Source of the DNA: Stramenopiles sp. TOSAG23-3
Taxonomy: Eukaryota > Sar
Direction of reading: 5' to 3'
Assembly (NCBI GenBank): GCA_900128585.1
Contig: LT642550.1
Coordinates: forward strand, 1-14,667
DNA length: 14,667 nucleotides
Shown here: positions 1 through 7,539 of the stretch, one piece after another
Position numbering within the stretch: the first letter of the stretch is position 1
Layout: the number at the start of each line of letters is the position of its first letter
Made by a program: the position numbers and the translations under genes
Notes under the pieces: generated by a model
Database searches by the model: none
What the model saw: only the letters and a program-made list of their open reading frames with translations
Told to the model about the DNA's origin: nothing

Positions 1-27
1 AATTACAGAACCAAGTTAGGATTAGGG

Positions 28-620
28 TACGACGAAGCTAAATTTAATTACTTAAATAACAGCCAATTTTCTTGTTTAAGATATCATATAATTTTTTTAA
101 AGTAATTAAAATTTATCTTCTTCATATACCGCGAAAGTGAATCTGCTCCTTTTGTCCACTACAGGTTTACGTTCCTTCATATACTGCGAACTTATCTCTG
201 CTCCAGAGATTTTACTAATCAATATCCCTTGTCACTTGGTCGTGAGTATCATTCCCGTGTGTACTCCATGCATGCTCCGAATCGGTAGATGGATTTGCGC
301 CGATGGCATGTCTCACTCGTAAATGAATCAGTCCTTGTGCGGTTCTCCAAGCAGCGGCGTGATTGTTTGAAAGGTGCTCGTTGTCTGTCTTGTGAACCAG
401 CCAGGGAATCGTCATTTGTGAGTTGAGGTGTAGGGAGAGGGTCGTTTGGGTAGATGTGCGTAATTGGCATTTGTGGGTTCTGTTGCAATGGTGAAGATTC
501 GGTGTGCAGTGCTAATGGTTGTGGTTCTTCGGAGGGCTGTTGGTATCTCATCCTGCTGGCGATACTATGGTCCCCTTCCTCTTGATGATTGCATTGAGGA
601 TTGTACTTCTGTGTCGTCAT
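28..620 (-). mobile_element. Decayed repeat element, left-edge copy
   Basis: Read on the minus strand, this stretch matches 13509-13990 on the plus strand over both a coding-like part (about 330-600) and a non-coding tail (about 93-280). Shared landmarks are GTACTCCATGCATG (261-274), CTCTGCTCCAGAGATTTTAC, and a tail with TAATTAAAATTTATCTTCTT. Within the tail, a segment containing TTCATATACYGCGAA and CTGCTCC is present twice (about 119-150 and 172-205), a local tandem duplication. At 28-65 the tail motif also appears in plus orientation, ending in TTAAATAACAGCCA (52-65), so two element ends abut head to head. The class of element is not established. No transposase domain is recognised here. 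Confidence 0.55.
249..620 (-). pseudogene. Degenerate Ser/Thr/Pro-rich acidic ORF of the left-edge repeat element
   Basis: This 123-codon minus-strand frame starts at an ATG at 620-618. Its middle part is clearly homologous to the plus-strand ORF at 13509-13838. Both contain SIASR.RYQ, ALHTESSP, QQNPQ, PNDPLPTPQ and RTDSFTSET in the same order. Compared with that copy, one extra base near position 583 shifts the frame: the sequence upstream of EEGD reads as the matching MQSS only in another frame. A deletion just after FTSET removes the acidic SDEE-type tail and replaces it with unrelated residues. The protein is low-complexity and hydrophilic, with no recognisable domain or catalytic residues. 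I read it as a broken copy of a repeat-borne ORF and would not expect a functional product. Confidence 0.4.
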
Positions 621-920
621 AATATTAAAACAAAATTCTTTTTCTTAAAGCAGATATCGCTTCCAGCGCTTTACATGATTTGTTTCCTGTGCTGCGTAAT
701 TTGGTTTCACAGAAATCTCACCCCGCGCTGCGCAGGCAATGTTCCCTGGACTAGGATAGGGTAATGCTCGACGGAGGCCGGACTAGAGGACTGTACTTCA
801 CTAAATCCACCCCAAAAACGATTTGAAGTGGAACCCAAGTTTCACCACATTAGGGAAAACAGAGGGGCAAATCCGCGCGGCGCATTCGCCCTGTTTTGTT
901 AAGCTTCAAATAAATCTTTT
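621..920. other. Intergenic stretch between left repeat and DLST
   Basis: No supported gene. An open frame runs across part of it on the plus strand, but without family resemblance and overlapping the 3' end of DLST. The first tens of bases may extend the repeat element: the region upstream of the ORF in the right-hand copy is weakly similar around 600-630. Confidence 0.4.
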
Positions 921-2165
921 TCATAATGATAAAAGCATGCGAGAAGGATTTTCAAGTTTGTCGCATATTGTACGAAGGAATGTCACAGCTTCTCGACCAT
1001 CAATTAATCTGTGGTCATATGTCAAGGCAAGATACATAATAGGCCTGGGTAAGATTTCATTTCCCACAACCGTTGGCCTGTTCTTAATTGCATGCATGCC
1101 TAAAATTGCAGATTGGGGAGGGTTTATGATGGGGGTTCCCAGCATGGAACCAAAAACTCCTCCATTAGATATAGTGAAAGTACCACCAGACATCTCCTCC
1201 AGGGATAGAGCATCATTTGATGCTTTGGTTGAATAGATAGAAATATTTTTTTCCACGTCCAAAAACGTCATGGAATCAACATTCCTTAACACAGGAACAA
1301 CCAGTCCACGTGGTGATGCAACAGCTATACTAATGTCTACATAATCTCGATAAATCACCTCATTAGTTTCATCATCGATAACAGCATTCACAGAGGGGTT
1401 CGATTGCAAACTTTCAGCGCAGGCTTTTACGAAGAAAGACATAAACCCCAATTTCACGCCGTGTTGCTCTTCAAATTCGCCCTTATAACTGTTACGTATT
1501 TTTACCACATTTGTCATATCCACTTCATTGAAAGTAGTCAACATTGCCGTGGTATTCTGTGAATCTTTCAGGCGCTGCGCTATACGCCTGCGCATGCGAG
1601 ACATTTTTACTCGCCGTTCTTCGCGAAAGGTAGAAGTGCCATCATCATCCTCTACAGAAGAAGCATTTGAGTGGATCTTTTTGGCAACGGAAGCCTCCGT
1701 CTTGATGGGATCGCTTTCTCGCGGCACCTTCGCGCCTTGGGCGCTAATTAATTGATCAACGTCGCTTGCAATTACATTGCCTACTTCGATTAAACATAGT
1801 GGGGTCCCTACTTCAACAGAATCATCTGTACTAACAATAATGTCGTGGACCGTCCCACTTACCGGAGAACGGACGTCAACAGAAACCTTGTCCGTTTCGA
1901 TGACAGCAACAACATCGTCGATCGCACAAACGTCCCCAGTCTGCTTTTGGAATTCTACGACAGTGCCTTCAGTTATCGAATCTCCCAAAGATGGAACAAT
2001 TAACTTATAATGATCGCTTGAGGTTGAAAATGTGTGGACCAACGAACCAAAGGGATAGAATCTGCCGAGCAACGGTGTAAGTTGATTCTCCAACTTTGTG
2101 GTTTTTAATAGACCAGAGCCGTTTTTGAAGAGTCTACTTCGAGACTGTAGTCTGTGAAACAACAT
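921..2165 (-). CDS. DLST: Dihydrolipoyllysine-residue succinyltransferase, E2 of the 2-oxoglutarate dehydrogenase complex
   Basis: A 414-residue intronless gene starting at ATG 2165-2163 and ending in TGA. It forms the core of the mitochondrial 2-oxoglutarate dehydrogenase complex and transfers succinyl from lipoamide to CoA in the TCA cycle. Residues 1 to about 50 are rich in Arg, Lys, Ser and Leu with almost no acidic residues, as in a mitochondrial presequence. The lipoyl domain spans about 53-128, with the modified lysine predicted as K93 in ETDKVSVDV. Residues 130-185 form a charged linker with no recognisable peripheral-subunit-binding domain, as known for eukaryotic DLST. The catalytic acyltransferase domain runs from about 186 to 414, with the active-site motif [10 protein letters not shown] (H385, D389) and the preceding [19 protein letters not shown]. 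The motif wording is succinyltransferase-type rather than pyruvate dehydrogenase E2. Length is normal for the family. No unusual feature is seen. Confidence 0.97.
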   Translation of the reverse strand: MLFHRLQSRSRLFKNGSGLLKTTKLENQLTPLLGRFYPFGSLVHTFSTSSDHYKLIVPSLGDSITEGTVVEFQKQTGDVCAIDDVVAVIETDKVSVDVRSPVSGTVHDIIVSTDDSVEVGTPLCLIEVGNVIASDVDQLISAQGAKVPRESDPIKTEASVAKKIHSNASSVEDDDGTSTFREERRVKMSRMRRRIAQRLKDSQNTTAMLTTFNEVDMTNVVKIRNSYKGEFEEQHGVKLGFMSFFVKACAESLQSNPSVNAVIDDETNEVIYRDYVDISIAVASPRGLVVPVLRNVDSMTFLDVEKNISIYSTKASNDALSLEEMSGGTFTISNGGVFGSMLGTPIINPPQSAILGMHAIKNRPTVVGNEILPRPIMYLALTYDHRLIDGREAVTFLRTICDKLENPSRMLLSL

Positions 2166-3460
2166 TAGAAGAAACTTATTTCGTTCAGATATGTATTCTA
2201 TATGTTAGAATACCCTGTGGTGGTTGTGGCGTGGGGTCAAGGCTGTTCTAGAAACGCCCAGTTTATTGCAGAGAAACAAAGTGTAAAGGGAGTGAAAACC
2301 AAGCAGTAAGATTTGCCGCTACACTCACAATGTGATTTTTAATGGCGTGTGGAATTACATCCATCACTGGGCAGCTGGGTGGTGGTGGTGGTGGTGGTGG
2401 TATTTTTATAGTTTCATGATGGTGTGAATAATTGTGAGTTTAATAGCTAAATATTGGGAAGGCTATCATATGAAATTTATATATCTTAGAGCTATTCAAT
2501 GTATGAAGCTGCTGACAAATAGAATAAAAACTGAACGGCGCTCAAAGTAAACAGGTTGTTGACGTAATTAATTTTTGGTCAGTTTTCCTTAGAACAGTTC
2601 TTAATAAGAGAGCAGGTAATTTTATTTTTTACACTTTTTTCACATTGATTTAACAAGTAGCATACTGGAATGTTACGTTTAGGCAGGAATGTTCAGACAG
2701 CATATATAAGCCGTGTAAGAAAACAAGAAACAAAGAATAATGTGAATTTGAAGGGTGTTCCTTCCAAGTGATTCATGTCGCATTTTAAAATTATTTTGGA
2801 AACCAACCCAATGATATGCCTACGTAATAATTATCCCATTTTACCGCACACTAAAACTTTATTATTTTAAGGTTTGATATGCATTTAAGTACAACTGTAT
2901 ATCCTATCAAAACACGTAATAAGGAATAATTAATAAAAAAGTAGATTTATATATTAAGGTATTGCTTGTAAAATATGAACTTCAGAGAGGGGAAGGTAGT
3001 CACTCGTCTACTATTTTCCATGGTTCCTGGAACTTTTTTATTTCCAGCTGCCAAAATGCTCGATAATGCCTCTGAAACTGAGGGTTTTATTTTACTTGAT
3101 GTTGTATATATCACACTAACCTATCAAAATAAAGAAGTGTATACACTTTTTCCCTTCTACTACTAAACAACTAAATTTTTTATGATGATGGATGATGGAC
3201 GCAAATTCTACTTTTCATCGCTTCGTACTGTGTGCCCTTGTTCCCCTTCTACTACTCACTAAACACGCCCAATGCTATGTAATACAAAAAAATGGTTCCC
3301 CCCCTCCCTTTTTTCGTATCAGGTCCTTAAAACCCAAAACTTCATGATTTGAACGACTGTCATATTCCTTAAATCAGCAGGGTGGGTCATCGTGCCGGGA
3401 GGTACCTCTAAATATAATAATATACAGAAAAACATCATTTTGTCAGCACGAACTAACTAC
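2166..3460. other. Non-coding AT-rich intergenic region upstream of DLST
   Basis: No supported gene. The part nearest 2165 must contain the DLST promoter and 5' UTR, but no clear TATA box is seen close to the start. It holds a (GGT)8 tract (2378-2401), an isolated TATATAA at 2703-2709, and a short direct repeat built on CCCTTCTACTACT (about 3152 and 3243). A 63-codon ATG frame at 2975-3166 has no family resemblance and is probably chance. Confidence 0.5.
2378..2401 (+). repeat. (GGT)8 trinucleotide microsatellite
   Basis: Eight uninterrupted GGT units lie about 210 bases upstream of the DLST start codon, so on the DLST strand the tract reads (ACC)8. It is a simple repeat prone to length change. 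A role in DLST expression is not shown by the sequence. Confidence 0.95.
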
Positions 3461-3880
3461 TCACAATAGAAAATGTACAAAAGCTGCAAAGAAGCGAAGA
3501 AGAAAAACACTGAAACACAATAACAAAGATTCCCTTCCCTCGAAGTGCACGGGTGTCAACATCTTAAAATAAATTATGTATCTTTCTGTTTCTGTACAAG
3601 TAAGTGTTAATTTAAACTTCAAAGTGTTCTGTACAATTAATTCAAATTGCAGGTAGGATAAAAATAAATTTAGAGTACAGCTAGTACGAAAACTTTTGTC
3701 CCAATCATATATAGAAATACCATAGGTGATTTGTCCCGATATCAATACCATGGGCGTTTTTTCGTTTTCTGTTTGATTGGTCAACGTTTGAATTTGTGCT
3801 ATAAATAGCGCATCCCCAACCCTCCTTAAAAAGTAAGAAAGGGCAGGGTCATTGCCAAACGGCAGCTGGAAATACATCAT
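3461..3880 (-). CDS. Hypothetical ORF, 139 codons, unrecognised
   Basis: The frame starts at tandem ATGs (3880-3875) and stays open upstream to about 3968. The first 65 or so residues have a protein-like composition (FQLPFGNDPALSYFLRRVGD, then VLISGQITYGISIYDWDK). The second half is hydrophobic and AT-driven (several Leu/Phe runs ending FAAFVHFLL) and looks like translated non-coding DNA. No domain is recognised. A plus-strand open frame (3837-4094) overlaps it but has no ATG near its start. It could be one exon of a gene with unseen splice sites, a decayed gene, or chance. I do not assign a function. Confidence 0.2.
   Translation of the reverse strand: MMYFQLPFGNDPALSYFLRRVGDALFIAQIQTLTNQTENEKTPMVLISGQITYGISIYDWDKSFRTSCTLNLFLSYLQFELIVQNTLKFKLTLTCTETERYIIYFKMLTPVHFEGRESLLLCFSVFLLRFFAAFVHFLL
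3773..3808 (+). promoter_or_regulatory. Possible plus-strand core promoter (inverted CCAAT plus TATA box)
   Basis: GATTGG (an inverted CCAAT) at about 3774-3779 is followed by TATAAATAG at 3800-3808, a near-consensus TATA element. Both face the plus strand towards the DUF389 gene, whose start is about 620 bases downstream. That would imply a long 5' leader, perhaps with an intron: a GTAAGA donor-like site lies at 3833 and TACTAAC at 4391. This is inference only. Confidence 0.2.
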
Positions 3881-3959
3881 TTTGCATAGACGAGATTTAG
3901 ATAGGAATTTGTACTTATTTGATTCAAGTGAGTTCCCATCAGAGCATAGAATAAACCTA

Positions 3960-4431
3960 GTGTACTACCAAAAGAAAGAAGACACAAGGAGAGAAGCAAA
4001 AAAGCGGAGGCAAAATTGTGCCGAAACAAAATTTGTAATTCGCCTTAATAGACGACTCTTAGTACTACGGGTGAAAAATATTCAAGTAGTATAATGAATA
4101 TTCGTACTTAAAAGTTATTTTTTATATTAATTATTAAATTTAATAAAAAAAAAAGACCACTACTTCTCGGCATCGAAAAGTGCCATCGGCTTGTAGACTT
4201 GTAAAGCCGTCGTCTCCTACTCCACACTTTTTTTAGTGATACCGCAATCTTGGTTCCCATCTGGAGGGCTAAAGTTCTAAGCAACGGACTTCTTCTACTC
4301 ATTTCAAAAGCAACGGGCTAGGTCCATTTCTACTTACATTTCACACAAGCATGCGAGCTACAATAATAAATAAAACTAGTATTCAATAATTACTAACTCA
4401 TTTCTACGCAAGTCAAAAGGCCCACGTTGCG
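3960..4431. other. Intergenic region upstream of the DUF389 gene
   Basis: No confident gene. A 64-codon minus-strand ATG frame (4302-4108) is strongly basic at its start (SRRSPLL, VWSRRRRLYK) and then runs into the poly-A/T stretch at 4144-4153. It is unrecognised and probably chance. TACTAAC at 4391-4397, 41 bases before the DUF389 ATG, matches the branch-point sequence used in that gene's intron, so a 5'-leader intron is possible. An in-frame TAA at 4387-4389 blocks simple extension of the reading frame. Confidence 0.4.
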
Positions 4432-6273
4432 ATGGAGCAGAGGCAAGGAAACAACATAAAACAAGGGACAGCATATGTCTTTATGCTACATATTCCCCAT
4501 ATTCCGGACCACTCATCTGCCGGACTTGGTTACTCCAACGGCATTGCCAAGATTGAACAATCATTCAGTTTTGCAAACTCTAAAAGAAACGAAGAACGTG
4601 GGGCGAGGAAAAGTCTGAGCGTCCTTCCACCCAGCAAAAAGCCTCAGTCTCCCACTTGCAGTGATCAGGAGCAGGATGATGGAGCCGCAGATCCCAGAGG
4701 TGGAAGAACTTTTGCAACAGGGGTACAAGATGTACTTGAAGGAATACTAGACCATATTACACAACCAACATGGCTACAAGATTTTGCCCCAGAAAGACGG
4801 GAAAAACTTGACCACCCCCCAAGTACAAATATTGCAGCGGGGCATATTGTTATTTTTACCACACAATATGTAGATCTGGTTCTGAACCGGTTAAAACGTT
4901 TCGGTGTCGGCACGGCAGATCATGGCACGATGACGATATTTCCATCAAGTTTACAGTATGGTAGTGGGCCTCAAATGGGAGTCCTTCCCGGAGATGACAA
5001 AAGGCTTATTCATACAGATAATTCTGGTGACAATAATATGCACGTCGATGGTACTAACTTCGTTTCTAATTTTCTCAATTCCGTAAATTCGAGGGTAGTT
5101 GTAGAAGAAGTCATAGGTAATGTTCGCGCCGGTGCAATTTTTTCGTTCGACTATTTGCTGTTAGTAATTGTGGCATCAATGATAGCTGCTGTCGGTTTGG
5201 GCTCAAATAATGTTGTTGCTATTGTTGCGAGTATGCTTGTTTCTCCCATTGTAAGTAAAATCATCCATGAGTGCCTGTCTATTCTAGTACTAACTTTTGT
5301 ACTTTTGTTGTATTTCACTGCATTGGCGTGTGCTGCTTGCATTCTGCATGTGTAGATGGGTCCCATTTTAGCCATAACCTTTGGAATCACAACATTTCAA
5401 AAAGACTTAATATTTATAGGCTTACGAACTGAAATCATTAGTTTGTTATTATGTATTTTAATGGGTGCGATTGTTGCATGCGGTATGCATCTGTTTGGAG
5501 CGCCACAGATTTTTAAGTGGCCAACTGATGAAATGGGTAGTAGAGGAGAATGGACTGGGATTCTAGTGAGTATATTTATAGCACTACCGTCAGGCGTTGG
5601 CGTCGCCTTGTCTGTGCTCGGGAACAATACTAGTAGCCTTGTCGGCGTAGCAATTTCAGCCAGTTTATTGCCGCCTGCTGTAAATACAGGAATGTGTATT
5701 GCGTATTATTTTATCTCGTTAGATGACCCCGAAATTTCAACTGAAGAGTTAGGGGAAATAGGTGGTATCAGTTTTCTTTTGACTCTAATTAATATTATTA
5801 TCATTGTGTGCATGGCATTGCTTATCTTTAAAATCAAGGAAGTGTTTACTATTCCTGGTGATTCATTGTTTTGGGCAAATGATATTCAAGCGTTTAGAAA
5901 TGCTACGAATGCTATAAAGAATAAAAAAGAAGGTGAGAAAATGCTTCAGAAAATAAAAGACCTAATGCAAGAAGGCAAAGTAGAGAATAAGATGCATAAT
6001 TTACAGTCCATGAATTCTAATTTCAAGAATGCGGTTGGAACAAAAACTCAGAAAAAATCGGTTGAACTAAACCAAGGGGGATTCCGCAACCATAAAAATG
6101 ATAGAACTATATCTAGAGGCATGTTAAAACCTCCAAAAACGGAAGTCAACATATTCCATTTTGTTGATCTTGCCGCCAAAGATCTAGCAACTGATCAATG
6201 CGATTTAAGTGCAGTGGATGTATATAGTACTTCTGAACATGCTGGGGTGAAAGATATATTTAGTGAAATGTAG
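4432..6273 (+). CDS. DUF389 family multi-pass membrane protein (one intron)
   Basis: Joining 4432-5250 to 5356-6273 gives 578 residues. The splice restores the family motif across the junction: SMLVSPI from exon 1 meets MGPILAITFGI from exon 2. Residues 1-130 are low-complexity and polar. About 138-175 resembles the soluble segment before the membrane part in this family (RLKRFGVG, GTMTIFPSSL). Roughly six membrane segments follow, near 239-256, 260-284, 292-320, 339-361, 366-392 and 408-431. They include the conserved ALPSGVGVALSVLGN and LVGVAISASLLPPAVNTG. Residues 437-578 form a charged tail. DUF389 proteins are uncharacterised membrane proteins, common in bacteria and patchy in eukaryotes, and no substrate is known. 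The start is the first ATG after an in-frame TAA at 4387. An upstream exon cannot be excluded, so the N-terminus is less certain than the core. Confidence 0.9.
5251..5355 (+). other. Spliceosomal intron of the DUF389 gene
   Basis: The intron has a GTAAGT donor at 5251, a perfect TACTAAC branch-point sequence at 5288-5294 and a TGTGTAG acceptor ending at 5355. It is 105 nt long, phase 0, and 60-some bases separate the branch point from the acceptor. Retention keeps the frame open through 34 codons and stops only at the TAG of the acceptor itself, giving a 307-residue truncated product. Splicing is supported by the DUF389 motif that it rebuilds. Confidence 0.9.
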
Positions 6274-6721
6274 ATCTAGATAATAACTTTATCGAAAGTG
6301 AACACGACTGCTTTCCAGCATGCAATACGATCCGATGTGTTCTTAATGCGATACCTGTCAATAAATATGTCTTTCCATGCAAATTGCTTTTCTACCAAAA
6401 TTTGTTTTCTATCAAATATATGGTTTAGGAAGAAGGTACATACATACGACCAGAAAGAGTCGCAGACGCACCGGTTTACCAACTCTCTCGCCACCACCCA
6501 AGATGACACGAAACGAGTATTTAGCCCACGGACAAAAAAACAATATGACCCGATTTACTTGTTAATAGTTCGTCTTACTCGCATGATGGAAAGAGAACGG
6601 CCCACGATGTGAGAGACCAGGTGAGAACATACGAAATACGCCCCGAAGTAGAAAACCAAGGATAATCTTCGCCGATTTTGAAATAATATAAACAAAAAAT
6701 TGGCTATTATTAAGAAAAAAA

Positions 6722-6839
6722 TGGCTGTTATTTTAAGTAATTAAAATTCATCTTCTTCATATACTGCGAAGTTCATTAAGAAGATAAATTTTAATTAATA
6801 TGGCATACATGCTTAATTACTTAAAATAAATAACAGCCA
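6722..6839. mobile_element. Short MITE-like element with inverted ends
   Basis: The unit is 118 bp, begins TGGCTGTTATTTTAAGTAAT and ends with the near reverse complement ATTACTTAAAATAAATAACAGCCA. Inside, AATTCATCTTCTT near the left end pairs with AAGAAGATAAATT near the right end. The inverted ends match the tails of the larger elements at both window edges. It has no coding capacity, as expected of a non-autonomous element. Target-site duplications are unclear: TTAA occurs inside the motif itself. Confidence 0.5.
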
Positions 6840-7013
6840 TTATTTGTTTTTAAAGTAAAATTTTACATTACAACCACAGTTTAAATACTCTAAGGTACAT
6901 TAAAAACATTAATTATAATTAAATACAACAAGTACAAATGACCATTTAAGTGACAAGGATATATGATTACTATAATCACACCAGTAGAGTTCAGTTCGCA
7001 GTACGTAAATTAC

Positions 7014-7070
7014 TTAAATAACAGCCATAATTTTGTTTTTAAATACAAAAAATAATTGGCTGTTATTTAA
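7014..7070. repeat. 57-bp quasi-palindrome flanked by TTAA
   Basis: TTAAATAACAGCCA (7014-7027) is the perfect reverse complement of TGGCTGTTATTTAA (7057-7070). The interior is also largely self-complementary (TTTTGT facing ACAAAA around a TTTTAAAT centre). It probably marks two element ends meeting head to head, or a minimal inverted-repeat derivative of the family. Confidence 0.75.
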
Positions 7071-7141
7071 AACAGAATATATAGTATGTTTTAAAATAAC
7101 AGACAATTTTTCGTTTTAAAATAAAATTTCGGACTTGGGAG

Positions 7142-7372
7142 AGACATACGAATATGTCCTGGAAATCGCTGACCGGCCTAGCCGATTAGGATTCTCAGAA
7201 GGTACACTTACATCTGTATGTGTATACGAACAGGAAACGATCAAACTCAATACCGATCATTATTTCATTGAGCAATTTATGCCGCTGTGTACTTTGAAGA
7301 CCAATCAATTGGGATCTTGGCCAGAACTTGGGGAGGATCTGCAATAGGAGGAGATATTGATTCTTGAATTGA
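7142..7372 (+). repeat. Repeat fragment related to 14186-14492
   Basis: Both copies begin with ATACGAATAYGYCCTG, share a middle section built on TCAGAAGRTACA followed by TGTATACGAMCAGG, and end with GGAGGAG then TTCTTGAATT. The right copy is longer because of internal insertion or duplication. A third, partial copy is at about 6628-6660 (TACGAAATACGCCCCGAAGT). All have stops or lack ATG starts, so a coding role is not supported. Confidence 0.45.
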
Positions 7373-7539
7373 CACCTTCTTTTTTCTTTTTATACATATT
7401 TTACCTACATAAATAACCGCCAGTTTTTTGTTTTTTAATTATATTTTCGTAGCTGACAGAAAATGTTTTACGTACTATCATGATACGCATTTTGTTTTTT
7501 CGTATTGTTAAGATCCAGAAAAAATATCCTCCCGCGGTG

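Larger units (their letters stand above)
6274..7539. other. Repeat-rich intergenic region between DUF389 gene and MCM5
   Basis: This holds the 3' ends of two converging genes and a cluster of repeat fragments, but no supported gene. The open frames at 6298-6612 and 7135-7347 begin at GTG or TTG, not ATG, and show no family resemblance. Contents are a fragment family (6628-6660 and 7142-7372) related to 14186-14492, a MITE-like unit (6722-6839), a palindrome (7014-7070) and several single copies of the TTAAATAACAGCCA core. Confidence 0.5.

Noticed and set aside
823-1236. 137-codon plus-strand open frame overlapping the 3' end of DLST
   Set aside because: It is antisense to the conserved acyltransferase domain and has no family resemblance, so it is a shadow frame.
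2703-2709. TATATAA as a promoter
   Set aside because: No supported gene begins within a plausible distance on either strand, and such strings are frequent in AT-rich DNA.
4108-4302. Small basic minus-strand ORF (64 codons)
   Set aside because: Although it starts at ATG, it runs into a poly-A/T stretch, has no known relative and another frame looks equally plausible.
5356-6273. A separate 305-residue gene starting at the ATG at 5356
   Set aside because: That ATG is the first codon of exon 2. The preceding GTAAGT, TACTAAC and TAG define an intron, and splicing restores the continuous DUF389 motif.
7135-7347. 70-codon plus-strand open frame after the repeat cluster
   Set aside because: It begins at TTG with no early ATG, and the same DNA recurs as a repeat fragment with disrupted frames elsewhere.
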